Shown: piece by piece, positions 1 through 7,592 of the stretch
Layout: each line of letters starts with the position of its first letter
Position numbering within the stretch: the stretch's first letter is position 1
Virus record (IMG/VR): IMGVR_UViG_3300027580_000024
Location: 1 to 23,226 of that record
Strand: one strand, 5' to 3'
Length of the DNA stretch: 23,226 bases
From: a virus
Position numbers and translations under genes: made by a program
The notes under the pieces: generated by a model
Databases searched by the model: none
What the model was told of the DNA's origin: nothing
Seen by the model: the letters and a program-made list of their open reading frames with translations, nothing else

Positions 1-15
1 GCTCGTATAAGCCAT
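1..15 (-). CDS. Start of next late gene (5 codons only, cut by window edge)
   Basis: An ATG at 15-13 is preceded by an AAGGAG ribosome binding site at 26-21 with five bases between. The first five codons read M-A-Y-T-S before the window ends. By position, downstream of the capsid and a head accessory gene, it would be a head-tail connector or tail gene, but nothing in five residues proves this. The 77 bases between this start and the stop at 104 hold an AT-rich tract and no convincing terminator. Confidence 0.5.
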
Positions 16-103
16 TATATCTCCTTATAGTAAATGGACTGAAGCCGTGAGGGGGAGGAGGAAATTTTTTATTTTTAACGGCCCCAGCCCATATTATTAA
101 TGT

Positions 104-502
104 CTAGCTTTCTCTTTTACCTGCGAGCACGGCAACTGTAAGATCAGCAGTACCAGCAGTTCCTTCATTTTCAGTTACAGATTCAAGCTTAATGTACCTA
201 TCATATCCACCAGTAACTGAATGGGTCTGTAAGCTTTGGGCTCCAGCGGAGACTTGATCAAGATCGACTGAGAATAACTCACTGCCAGTTGATCCAGTAT
301 CTCCATGATTGCAAGTAACAGTTAATGAAGTGGGGTTTGTGTCGCCAGTTTCGTTAACCATAAATACAAATACGAGATCCCCCAACTTGTAATCCTGAAC
401 ATCTATTTCAGCCCCGATTCCACCCGAGCTACCAGCTACATCACTACCCATATATAGAAGTTCTGCTCCTAGCTCCTGTTCTAATCCTTGGGTAACATCC
501 AT
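104..502 (-). CDS. Probable head accessory or decoration protein
   Basis: This 132-residue protein has no motif I recognise with certainty. It is acidic and rich in Gly, Thr, Ser and Val in alternating patterns, as expected of an all-beta phage surface protein. It lies directly after the major capsid gene, where decoration (head-stabilising) proteins and head fibres often sit, so the role is inferred from position and composition. ATG 502 follows an AGAGGTG site. The 105-base gap to the capsid gene contains a long hairpin, which could let this gene be expressed at a different level from the capsid. It could instead be a head-tail adaptor or an Ig-like domain protein. Confidence 0.6.
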   Translation of the reverse strand: MDVTQGLEQELGAELLYMGSDVAGSSGGIGAEIDVQDYKLGDLVFVFMVNETGDTNPTSLTVTCNHGDTGSTGSELFSVDLDQVSAGAQSLQTHSVTGGYDRYIKLESVTENEGTAGTADLTVAVLAGKRES

Positions 503-535
503 TTGTAAAACACCTCTTTGTTATATAGTTATATT

Positions 536-592
536 AGTGGGCGGAGATATTATGTGGTAATTCACGTCCACGTGATTATCCCCGCCCTATCA
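536..592 (-). other. Imperfect hairpin between capsid and accessory gene
   Basis: On the minus-strand transcript, GGGCGGGGATA pairs with TATCTCCGCCC (11 pairs, one G-U), followed by an internal bulge and GTGG/CCAC. The loop contains TCACGTGGACGTGA, which can fold on itself. It is not followed by a U-run, so it is not a classical rho-independent terminator. It may be an attenuator, a processing site or an mRNA stability element. Confidence 0.5.
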
Positions 593-607
593 GTTATTTT
601 CTATTGA

Positions 608-1876
608 TTAGCTAGAATCGTTGTAGACGAAGCCCTCTTCGTACCTTACTCCAAAGTCTACTCCTAATAGGGCCTTGAACCACATCTGATTCTTTGTGAA
701 GGCATCAGCGGTCTGATCTGTTGTAGTGAGTTCCATAGCAGCATCCCTTGCAATTATTGCTTGACTCCAGTCACCAAGGAATAAGTCGTTATCCTGCACT
801 TGCTCGCTTACGATAACAGGAATGTCCATTAGTTGTTGTGGAGTACCGCCACCGCCTCCAGAAGAGAGGGGCCCCATAAAGATCATGTTGCCGTTTGAAT
901 CTTCCATCTTAAGTATTTTTGCACGTTCTGACTTGTTCATTACCCAAGCAGTTGGTGCGATGTGAGTTAGGTCTGCTTCTATGTCAATGACATGATCGGG
1001 ATCACTCATTGCCTTTGATGCTGTGTAAATATCAAAATCAAGCAGTCCATACGGCACATCAGAGTCTTCTACACCGCTTTCCTTGACTGATGTTCCATAG
1101 ATGAATGTCTCATCTTCCTTGAGAGCCATAGTCCTGGCCATATCATTCCTGATCATTCTCTCAAGGGAAGGTGTAGAGTGCCTGAGTGATTCCTTGCTAG
1201 CCTTTACGAGAGCACCTAGGTAATTAGGTCTCAATTTGATGTCCCCTGTTGCTAGATCTGACTCAGTTAGAGACTCGTTCTCTGCCCTCCAATAAGCTAT
1301 AGCACCGTTTTTCATCTTAGGAATATCGAGCTGACCTGATTCAGGTAAATCAAGGCTTGTTGCGCCCGCTGACTCTACAACTGACTCATTTCTTAGCAAG
1401 TCAATGAAGTCACCAGTTCTTTGAGGCTCTACAAGCGAACTAACCTGGTCTCCCTCAGATACAACTCGTGAATTAAGACCTTCTGTAGATTTCGTCATAA
1501 ACCTCTTAAATTCATCAGAGTCATGACCGAAATCTCTTAATTCTTTGTTACAAAGGTCATAAAGGGTTCGGGAATTGAACGGTAAGAGGAATCCTCCTTC
1601 CTTAGTCTGAAAACCAACATCTTCTTTAAGGATATCATTAATCCTCTTCTCGTGCTTAGCCTGACTCCAATCTTGATCAGCGATAGCCCTAAACATCCTT
1701 GTTAGGCTGAAGGGCCTGCTATTTAGGCTACTTTCACCTTCTCTGGTGGAAGGAGCAGTCTTAGGCACACCTTCTTCCTTACCTGCTTCTTGTCTCCCCT
1801 CTGGAGCATCTCGTGCCCCTTCCTCTTCCTCTTCTCCATCAAGATTCTTCAACTTTTCGTTTAGGTCGTTAACCAT
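608..1876 (-). CDS. Major capsid protein, HK97 fold family
   Basis: The 422-residue protein builds the icosahedral shell. The C-terminal two thirds has the pattern of phage_capsid family proteins: a region around residues 150-215 leading to a segment on capsid asymmetry and assembly, then a long E-loop/P-domain stretch and a C-terminal segment ending in FKALLGVDFGVRYEEGFV-like sequence. Residues 1-60 are extremely acidic, with five consecutive Glu near residue 15, and are low in complexity. Together with residues 60-125 they could be a delta domain removed by the neighbouring protease. It follows the protease gene by 25 bases. ATG 1876 is preceded by AGAGGTG. The assignment is strong from order (portal, protease, capsid) and sequence pattern. 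Confidence 0.9.
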   Translation of the reverse strand: MVNDLNEKLKNLDGEEEEEGARDAPEGRQEAGKEEGVPKTAPSTREGESSLNSRPFSLTRMFRAIADQDWSQAKHEKRINDILKEDVGFQTKEGGFLLPFNSRTLYDLCNKELRDFGHDSDEFKRFMTKSTEGLNSRVVSEGDQVSSLVEPQRTGDFIDLLRNESVVESAGATSLDLPESGQLDIPKMKNGAIAYWRAENESLTESDLATGDIKLRPNYLGALVKASKESLRHSTPSLERMIRNDMARTMALKEDETFIYGTSVKESGVEDSDVPYGLLDFDIYTASKAMSDPDHVIDIEADLTHIAPTAWVMNKSERAKILKMEDSNGNMIFMGPLSSGGGGGTPQQLMDIPVIVSEQVQDNDLFLGDWSQAIIARDAAMELTTTDQTADAFTKNQMWFKALLGVDFGVRYEEGFVYNDSS

Positions 1877-1901
1877 ATTACGACACCTCTTTTATTGTTT
1901 G

Positions 1902-2147
1902 TTAACTTAAGTGATCTAAAATCTTTTCTACAGCGTTGCTGAGTTTATCGACACGCTCGTTAAGCTCAATTAACTCATCCTCATTTCTATCTGACTTTGC
2001 CCAAGCATCCTCAGCATCGCTCTCGGCCTCACCAATCCTGCTCTTGAGACCCTCCAGATCAATATCATTTTCGACAAGATCAGAAACCCTCTGATCGAAC
2101 TCATCACCAATTTTCTCGGCAAGTTCACCCATCTCTTCTTCGGTCAT
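1902..2147 (-). CDS. Nested, in-frame scaffold protein (internal start in protease gene)
   Basis: An ATG at 2147-2145, in the protease frame, is preceded by TAAGGAGGT with ideal spacing, as strong as any site in the window. It would produce an 81-residue acidic, heptad-rich protein identical to the protease C-terminus. Lambda C/Nu3 and several HK97-like phages make their scaffold from such a nested gene. The small size, coiled-coil character and place just before the capsid gene fit a scaffold protein. The function is inference; the start signal is seen directly. Confidence 0.65.
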   Translation of the reverse strand: MTEEEMGELAEKIGDEFDQRVSDLVENDIDLEGLKSRIGEAESDAEDAWAKSDRNEDELIELNERVDKLSNAVEKILDHLS

Positions 2148-3212
2148 ATTTACCTCCTTAGACTTAGTATTATCTTCGTTCCAGGGTGCTGTTTCGTCCA
2201 TTTTATCGTAATACTTTTCTAGTTGATTCCTTATGGTACTCTTAGCATCCTCTGGAATATCACCCTGATCTAAATAACTTGCAACGGCATATATACCCCT
2301 ATCAGCAGCTTTAGGCTCTCCGTCGATAATATAGACATAGGGAAATGAGTAAGCAGTTTTGTTGTCAGATTCACTTTCATTGTACCAAAAGAACCCTTTC
2401 TTAAACTTGTCCCAATCTATATCCTCTTTATCGGGACCACCAGCCCAACGAGCAATTTGATCTCTGGCTCGACTCTCATCCCACTCGTCAACATTAGCAA
2501 TTGGGTGATCTTGGTAAGAAGGGACTGTCCGTATCTCTCTAAATGCGGCACCATCACCGTCTCTGTCTATATCATATTTGGTAGTCCCACTATCATATAA
2601 TTGCATGCCTCTTTCGTACTCGTGATCACCTTCACGTTTTAGGGGGTTAAAGTCAAGATAAAAGCTTGATGAACCACTGTTTTGTACGTCCCTAAATGTT
2701 TCTAATGCATCTGAGTTTCTAGCCAGGGCTCCAGAATTCGCAGGAACAGAAGTTAAGCTAAACTCCTTCATTTCCCATTTGGTAAACCTTAATATATCTA
2801 CATCATCAACAGTATCATCTTCCCACTCTAGAGGGACAAATCCAATAGAGTAGCCGTTTAACCAACCTTCTTTATACAGATTCCATACTTTGTCAGCAAG
2901 GTCTGATACACCTTCTGGTAAAAATCTCCATTCGGCTTCTATATTATTTTGATTCTGCACAACCTCATCTGTGTTGCCAATCAATGATCCAGAATCATGA
3001 TTAAATAGAACAGAAGCATAATTCATATAGCCAGACACACGTGCTCCATCAGGATCAACAATCGTGTTGTAAGCGTCCATCTGATCTGTACTGACGATAC
3101 CCCTTACCTTCCTTTCTTCCTCATCCAATATAGTCGGTTCTACCTGTACTGATCGCCATACACTATTACCATTCTCTTTTAATTTTTCTGGCTCTATTTC
3201 AAGCTGTTTCAT
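1902..3212 (-). CDS. Prohead maturation protease with extra C-terminal domains
   Basis: This is a serine protease of the HK97 prohead type, which cleaves scaffold and capsid N-termini during head maturation. Numbering from ATG 3212 (436 residues), the likely catalytic His is H72 in FNHDSG and the Ser is S122 in NGYSIGFVP, followed by the typical EFSLTSVPAN. Two additions follow: a domain at about 236-338 with WDESRA, FFWYN and LEKYYDKM, of a type I recall from other phage proteases, and a C-terminal acidic coiled coil from 356. ATG 3212 has a good GAGGTG site; a TTG at 3227 is in frame but is embedded in that site. A strong internal ribosome binding site marks a nested gene for the coiled coil. 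Confidence 0.88.
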   Translation of the reverse strand: MKQLEIEPEKLKENGNSVWRSVQVEPTILDEEERKVRGIVSTDQMDAYNTIVDPDGARVSGYMNYASVLFNHDSGSLIGNTDEVVQNQNNIEAEWRFLPEGVSDLADKVWNLYKEGWLNGYSIGFVPLEWEDDTVDDVDILRFTKWEMKEFSLTSVPANSGALARNSDALETFRDVQNSGSSSFYLDFNPLKREGDHEYERGMQLYDSGTTKYDIDRDGDGAAFREIRTVPSYQDHPIANVDEWDESRARDQIARWAGGPDKEDIDWDKFKKGFFWYNESESDNKTAYSFPYVYIIDGEPKAADRGIYAVASYLDQGDIPEDAKSTIRNQLEKYYDKMDETAPWNEDNTKSKEVNMTEEEMGELAEKIGDEFDQRVSDLVENDIDLEGLKSRIGEAESDAEDAWAKSDRNEDELIELNERVDKLSNAVEKILDHLS

Positions 3213-3351
3213 ACTAACACACCTCAAGTGATTATAGCCTGCGAGACAGAACTCCCTAAAAGCGGAGACCTATGATAGCCAATTACATTATAATGTAACC
3301 CAAACATGCGTAGGCATGGAGTTCGCCTATTTGCTCTGCTTTCCCCTGAAT
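3213..3351 (-). other. Structured intergenic element in the head operon
   Basis: This is the longest gap inside the structural operon (139 bases) and has no gene. It contains a perfect 16-bp palindrome, TTACATTATAATGTAA, at 3283-3298, a second hairpin CATGC-GTAG-GCATG at 3305-3317 region, and a distant pair GAACTCC (3249-3255) with GGAGTTC (3318-3324) that would close both into one branched structure. TATAAT lies inside the palindrome but has no -35 at 17 bp. A second TATAAT near 3230 also lacks a convincing -35. It could be an operator, a weak promoter or an RNA processing site. Confidence 0.5.
3283..3298. promoter_or_regulatory. 16-bp perfect palindrome, possible operator
   Basis: TTACATTATAATGTAA reads identically on both strands and contains a TATAAT box on each. 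Its neighbour upstream encodes a zinc-ribbon/HTH protein that could bind it, but this link is inference. Confidence 0.45.
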
Positions 3352-3726
3352 TTATTCAGAAGAAGACCGTCTTTCAAGGAATTCAAGTATTTGCACTGGC
3401 CTGAATCGCATAATTCTCTTCTCTTTACCAGCACCAACATTCACATACTCTAATTCACCCTGCTCAATCAGCTTACGTAACGTCTTTTTGCTACTAATAC
3501 CAAGAAAATCTAATAATTCCTCTGGCTCAATAAGGCGTGGGGTATCAAAAAATTCACTAAGGAATACTGATACTCTCAAATCCCTTATCAGTTTTCTCTT
3601 CCTCTCAGCTTCCCCCTTTATATTTGCCCCACACAACGGACATTCGTCATTTAAAATCTCGTCTGGACCAATTATAGGTACGGGATATCGACAATTAGGA
3701 CATACTATATGTGTTTTATTATCCAT
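3352..3726 (-). CDS. Zinc-ribbon plus HTH DNA-binding protein inside head operon
   Basis: The protein has 124 residues. C9-x2-C12 and C29-x2-C32 form a zinc ribbon. Residues 67-116 look like a MerR/excisionase-type winged helix (IEPEELLDFLGISSKKTLRKL), followed by a final helix. It is therefore a likely DNA-binding protein, perhaps a regulator or a packaging cofactor. Its start overlaps the portal stop by 8 bases, so it is translated together with the portal. A regulator between portal and protease is unusual. The structured gap just downstream is a candidate target. ATG 3726 follows a GGGGGA site. Confidence 0.7.
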   Translation of the reverse strand: MDNKTHIVCPNCRYPVPIIGPDEILNDECPLCGANIKGEAERKRKLIRDLRVSVFLSEFFDTPRLIEPEELLDFLGISSKKTLRKLIEQGELEYVNVGAGKEKRIMRFRPVQILEFLERRSSSE

Positions 3727-5143
3727 CCAAATCCCCCAATTTATTTTTTATATTCTTAAACATTTTTTTAGTTTGAGCATCTTGCGCATTCTGTGCCATT
3801 TCGCCTACATTCTTTCGCCATCGCTCCATAAGATCCTCTGCTTCTTTGGGGGACTTCTTCATCATTGTATCTACAGATAACTGTGGACCAGTTTCCTTAA
3901 CAGATGTAGGTACACTCCCCATAGGAACTAGATTGGCCTCAATAAATGCCGTCTGCCCGATCTCCTCATCATAAAACTCCTTCCCCCATATCATTTTTGT
4001 CGCCATATTTGGTGGTATTCCAGCAGCGATCATAGTTTTTTGCAGTTCTGCTTTATCTTGAACGAGTGGAACCAATGACTCGGACCCTAAAAAGTTAAAA
4101 TCGTATTTCAAATTGCTATTGGGCCAATACACATCTAATATATATTTTGTAAGCGACTCAGCTATCCTATTAGCCATAGGAATTATGACATTAAGATAAA
4201 AGTGCCTAGAAGCTTCCTTTGCGCTTGCAAATGTGGAATCCTCTTCACCTAATAGCGTTCCAGGTACTCCATATAATGATCTTATGTCTTCTTTTGTCAT
4301 CTCACGAGACTCTATAAACTGCATATCTTGCTGTGATAGTCCTATAGATTGCCACTCTACCCCACGTCCCAACACAGCAACCTTATGAGCATTATCAACG
4401 CCACGATGAGCCTTATTCCACCTCCTCTCCATATCATTCTTAGCCTCAGGATTCATTTGTTGGTCGCTAGTAAGTATCCCACCTGGGGCAGCTGAAGATT
4501 CGAAAAACTTTTGGTTGTAACTTACAGCCTTTTCATCCGCCGCAAGTTCTTTTTTCATGGACTGTAGCGGGGAAAGACCATAGAGCTTATCACTGGTTGA
4601 AACAAAGCGTAGGTGAGCAACCTCCTCTCTGTCTAACTCTATATTATCCCCACTAGAGGACTGATATTCGTAATAATCAACAAAACGATCTTTTCCAGGG
4701 ATTATCTCTATCTTAGACGGTGGTATTATAGGAATAAGCTGAGATGGCTTTATTGAAGTTCTGCCATCACCATATACTATTTTCTCTGGAACTATTTCAA
4801 TGAAACAATCGCCAGCCAGCAATAGATGTTTAGTAATAGATGATTTAAACTGTGTACTAGTCATATGCTCAGCTGGGTCATGAATAAGGTCCAAGGCGGG
4901 ATGGCTATCTACTCTATCCCCGTCTTGATATAAGGCTATTGGGGTTGATGCCAAAGCTTGTGCGATTTTGTTAACTGAGCTGTGAACATGAGCGTGTTTA
5001 CTATCTAATGTCTCTAGTTCCTCGTTGGCAAACTCTTCTTTTATGCCCCAACTGTAATTAGTAAAATCAGATAGATTAGCTATCTTGTTCTGCCTTTTCT
5101 CATATCCCATATTATTCGCCACTACACTAAAAGGATTTCTCAT
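3719..5143 (-). CDS. Portal protein, HK97 gp3-like
   Basis: The 474-residue portal forms the ring at the head vertex through which terminase pumps DNA. Typical family elements are visible: HVHSSVNKIAQALAS near 50-65, DPAEHMTSTQFKS near 90, the LLLAGDCFIEIV segment, VAHLRFVSTSDKLYGLSPLQS near 170-195, and GILTSDQQMNPEA and SREMTKEDIRSLYGVP near 215-295. Length is normal for the family, with a charged C-terminal tail. ATG 5143 has a GGAGGAAATT leader. The gene starts 12 bases after the preceding coiled-coil gene. Confidence 0.93.
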   Translation of the reverse strand: MRNPFSVVANNMGYEKRQNKIANLSDFTNYSWGIKEEFANEELETLDSKHAHVHSSVNKIAQALASTPIALYQDGDRVDSHPALDLIHDPAEHMTSTQFKSSITKHLLLAGDCFIEIVPEKIVYGDGRTSIKPSQLIPIIPPSKIEIIPGKDRFVDYYEYQSSSGDNIELDREEVAHLRFVSTSDKLYGLSPLQSMKKELAADEKAVSYNQKFFESSAAPGGILTSDQQMNPEAKNDMERRWNKAHRGVDNAHKVAVLGRGVEWQSIGLSQQDMQFIESREMTKEDIRSLYGVPGTLLGEEDSTFASAKEASRHFYLNVIIPMANRIAESLTKYILDVYWPNSNLKYDFNFLGSESLVPLVQDKAELQKTMIAAGIPPNMATKMIWGKEFYDEEIGQTAFIEANLVPMGSVPTSVKETGPQLSVDTMMKKSPKEAEDLMERWRKNVGEMAQNAQDAQTKKMFKNIKNKLGDLDG

Positions 5144-5155
5144 AATTTCCTCCGA

Positions 5156-5476
5156 CTATTCATTCCATCGGTTCTCTTCCAATTCCTCCAACATATCTAC
5201 TATTGATCGTGCATCTTCATCCTTTTCCATCATAATATCAAAAGCTCTAAGGAACTTACTAACATCTTCTGAACTTGCTTCGCCAAATCTCCCCTTGACA
5301 CGCTTAACTTCTTCCTTGCTCAATTTTCCAGAGAAGTATGCCAATATTGTATAATAAAAAACACCAATTGTGTCTATTTTCTTTTCTAGTTCCAAAACTT
5401 TCATATTCAGGCTATCTATCGCTTCGTTTAACTCTACAAAATCACGATAATCAGTTTGTTGCTCTTCATCTTCCAT
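5156..5476 (-). CDS. Small acidic coiled-coil protein between terminase and portal
   Basis: This is a 106-residue acidic protein. Residues about 10-40 form a heptad pattern, then come a short hydrophobic stretch (FYYTILAYF) and a helical charged C-terminus. I do not recognise a family. ATG 5476 overlaps the stop of the membrane protein gene (TAATG) and has a GGGGGAG site, so the TTG 21 bases further upstream is unlikely to be used. The gene lies in the packaging cluster and could be a portal- or terminase-associated factor, but this is position only. Confidence 0.6.
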   Translation of the reverse strand: MEDEEQQTDYRDFVELNEAIDSLNMKVLELEKKIDTIGVFYYTILAYFSGKLSKEEVKRVKGRFGEASSEDVSKFLRAFDIMMEKDEDARSIVDMLEELEENRWNE

Positions 5477-5703
5477 TATAGAACTCCCCCTAGCCAATTG
5501 CCAACTGCAATACTTGCTATAACTATACCAACAGCAACCTCTATCCAGAACAATAATTCGCTAAAAGTAAAGAATCTTTTGTTAAAATCCTTTAAACCTT
5601 CGCTATCAACGGTAAAAACAATATACCAAGAGTATAAACTTAACAGAATGAACGCTAGAAAGAAAAATCCTGCAATAAATTCTTGAAAGAATGAAATTAA
5701 CAT
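5476..5703 (-). CDS. Two-helix small membrane protein in packaging cluster
   Basis: A 75-residue protein with hydrophobic segments at about 10-30 and 49-72, separated by a charged loop (EGLKDFNKR). Size and topology are compatible with a class II holin or another small phage membrane protein, but holins have no reliable signature and no endolysin lies beside it. Its stop overlaps the next start. The leader before ATG 5703 carries a GGGGGG-type site. Confidence 0.6.
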   Translation of the reverse strand: MLISFFQEFIAGFFFLAFILLSLYSWYIVFTVDSEGLKDFNKRFFTFSELLFWIEVAVGIVIASIAVGNWLGGVL

Positions 5704-5718
5704 AATACCCCCCCCATA

Positions 5719-7353
5719 TTAAACAAAGAATAGGTTTTCTGATGGGTCTAAACCTTTGTCAGCTCCCATTAGAGATATAACATAGGAGTCACAAAAGTCA
5801 AATGAATTATTCTTGTCCTTACTAATTCTAATTTTATCATTGTCAGTGCTTTCGTATGATTGGCTTAATACCTGCCTTCTCAGATTACGTTCTTCTGGTA
5901 TTGCCTCTACCCCATTTAGAATACGTTTCCTCATCTGAAAGAATACCCATGATTTTAAGTTTAAGTATCTCTTTGGCTCTGCTGGTGCAGTATCACTAGG
6001 CCAATAGTCGTTGCAATATATGTTTTCAGCTCTTAGCTCGTTCGCCACTGCTTTACCCAGACCTGGTGCATCAACCCACACCCTAACATCGTAATCCCTT
6101 TGTTCGAACCAGTTTACTTCATCGAGCACGGCATCTACTAGCTTATCAGTAGAGCATACATAGCTTCTTTGTCCCAATAGTGTGTTTATCCATCGGGCAG
6201 ATATAACACTTTGGTCCTGCCCCTCGTCAGCGACATCTACGCTAAGAACTACTACATTCTTTTTGCCAGCGTCGGGGCCAACTAATAAATCATTTGCTTC
6301 GTCCTTAAGATCATATTTTATAATGCCAGCCTCAGGGTCATCTTGTTCATAATCGTCCCTACTATTTTCATCGTTCCCCTTCTTTTGTCCATATGCGAGA
6401 CGATATTTTCTCCACTTCCTATATTGCTCAGATTCATCATCCTTTGGTTTTTCACTAATATAAGCTCCTTGAGCCTTGGCAAAATCTTCTTCTTTATGCT
6501 CTGGCGTAAAATCAACCTGTGCTCGGTTGTCAACCCAATTATACAGGCTTCTCGGTAAGAACCTAACTCTTCTTTTCCATCTTCTTTGCGCCATATCAAC
6601 GGATGATGGAACAAATACATTATCTGATAATAGACTCTCTACAAATTCCCCCTTATACTCAGCTCTAAATATTGGCTCTGGCATCTCCTCTTTAGCCTTC
6701 TTATATCTTGAGTCAGGGAAGAATGGGTTTTCAGCGCTAGAGAAGACCTGCATCTCTATATCAGAGTCCCCTTCCTGATATGGTTTATATATACGATCAT
6801 ATATCCAGTGATTAATTAATTGATTTGGGTGTGGAATTAATCCAGCAAGAAACAGCGTTCCCTCCATAACTGCCGTCCTTTCTAGGGCAATATCAATTAA
6901 TCTCTCTGGTACCTCTGAAATCTCATCAATCATTACCCCAGGTGTAGTAACGGACTGGAATCTTTCTGGATTTGAGGCTGAGAAGTAACGAAGCTTGGCC
7001 TCATTGATGAAGGTTAGCTCATGAGAGGACTTGTTCCATGCATCAGGTTTGGTGGGGTCATACAATCCAAAAGCTTTTGTGATGCTTTTGAGTTTTGGTA
7101 TGGCGGCTGCTTCTAGTTGCCCGAAAGATGGTGCTAATAAAAAGAACCGCTCTCCAGGGTTTTCTGCTATGACAGTTGCCAACCCCATAAGAGCAGCGTA
7201 AGTCTTCCCGCTTTGGACACCGCCAATAGCAACTACAACTCTTTTTCGTGACTCTACTATCTTTTTCTGCTTCGGCAGTACCTTTATTTCCTTAGCGCCA
7301 TCCTCAGCTTCTTCAGAATAAACTGGATTACTCTTAACTTGACTTTTTACCAT
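5719..7353 (-). CDS. terL: Terminase large subunit (packaging ATPase and nuclease)
   Basis: The 544-residue motor packages DNA into the prohead and cuts it. Walker A is GGVQSGKT at 44-51 and Walker B is GVMIDEIS at 139-146, with the catalytic Glu after the Asp. The RNase H-like nuclease domain shows acidic residues in SVDVADEG (D373), VWVDAPG (D428) and SFDFCDS (D519/D522). Between the two domains (about 280-360) lies a highly charged, Asp-rich stretch that seems longer than usual. The start overlaps the preceding stop, with no obvious ribosome binding site, so translation is probably coupled. Confidence 0.95.
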   Translation of the reverse strand: MVKSQVKSNPVYSEEAEDGAKEIKVLPKQKKIVESRKRVVVAIGGVQSGKTYAALMGLATVIAENPGERFFLLAPSFGQLEAAAIPKLKSITKAFGLYDPTKPDAWNKSSHELTFINEAKLRYFSASNPERFQSVTTPGVMIDEISEVPERLIDIALERTAVMEGTLFLAGLIPHPNQLINHWIYDRIYKPYQEGDSDIEMQVFSSAENPFFPDSRYKKAKEEMPEPIFRAEYKGEFVESLLSDNVFVPSSVDMAQRRWKRRVRFLPRSLYNWVDNRAQVDFTPEHKEEDFAKAQGAYISEKPKDDESEQYRKWRKYRLAYGQKKGNDENSRDDYEQDDPEAGIIKYDLKDEANDLLVGPDAGKKNVVVLSVDVADEGQDQSVISARWINTLLGQRSYVCSTDKLVDAVLDEVNWFEQRDYDVRVWVDAPGLGKAVANELRAENIYCNDYWPSDTAPAEPKRYLNLKSWVFFQMRKRILNGVEAIPEERNLRRQVLSQSYESTDNDKIRISKDKNNSFDFCDSYVISLMGADKGLDPSENLFFV

Positions 7354-7592
7354 ATTTCAGCAATATCTACTAGATCATGTGATATATCTTTAATTTCTTT
7401 TCTAACTTGCGTATTCTCGGTATCTATGTCAATATGATCAGCTTGCCTTAACTCCTCTAGCAAAATATCTGTAATTAAATCTTCTTCTTCCAACAATAAT
7501 TTTGTTTTTAGCTCTCCCTCACTTGCATCATCTTCTTCTATATCTGGCACCATGCCTCCATAATGCCGCAAAATGTCAATCTTAGGATTCAT
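7347..7592 (-). CDS. Small acidic protein between the terminase genes
   Basis: An 81-residue, strongly acidic and helical protein of unknown family. ATG 7592 overlaps the previous gene by 11 bases and follows GGTGAGG at short spacing; a GTG at 7601 in the same frame is a less likely start. Its stop overlaps the terL start. The position suggests a packaging helper, without sequence proof. Confidence 0.6.
   Translation of the reverse strand: MNPKIDILRHYGGMVPDIEEDDASEGELKTKLLLEEEDLITDILLEELRQADHIDIDTENTQVRKEIKDISHDLVDIAEIW

Noticed and set aside
27-103. Terminator before the left-edge gene
   Set aside because: The GGC-TGGG-GCC stem is too short and the following tract is A-rich on the transcript, not U-rich.
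3488-3880. Plus-strand open frame opposite the zinc-ribbon/HTH gene
   Set aside because: No ribosome binding site or promoter, unnatural composition, and it is the shadow of two well-supported minus-strand genes. The same applies to the other plus-strand frames in 5-8 kb and 11.5-22.9 kb.
5476-5703. Firm call of holin for the two-helix protein
   Set aside because: Topology alone is not diagnostic and no endolysin gene adjoins it.
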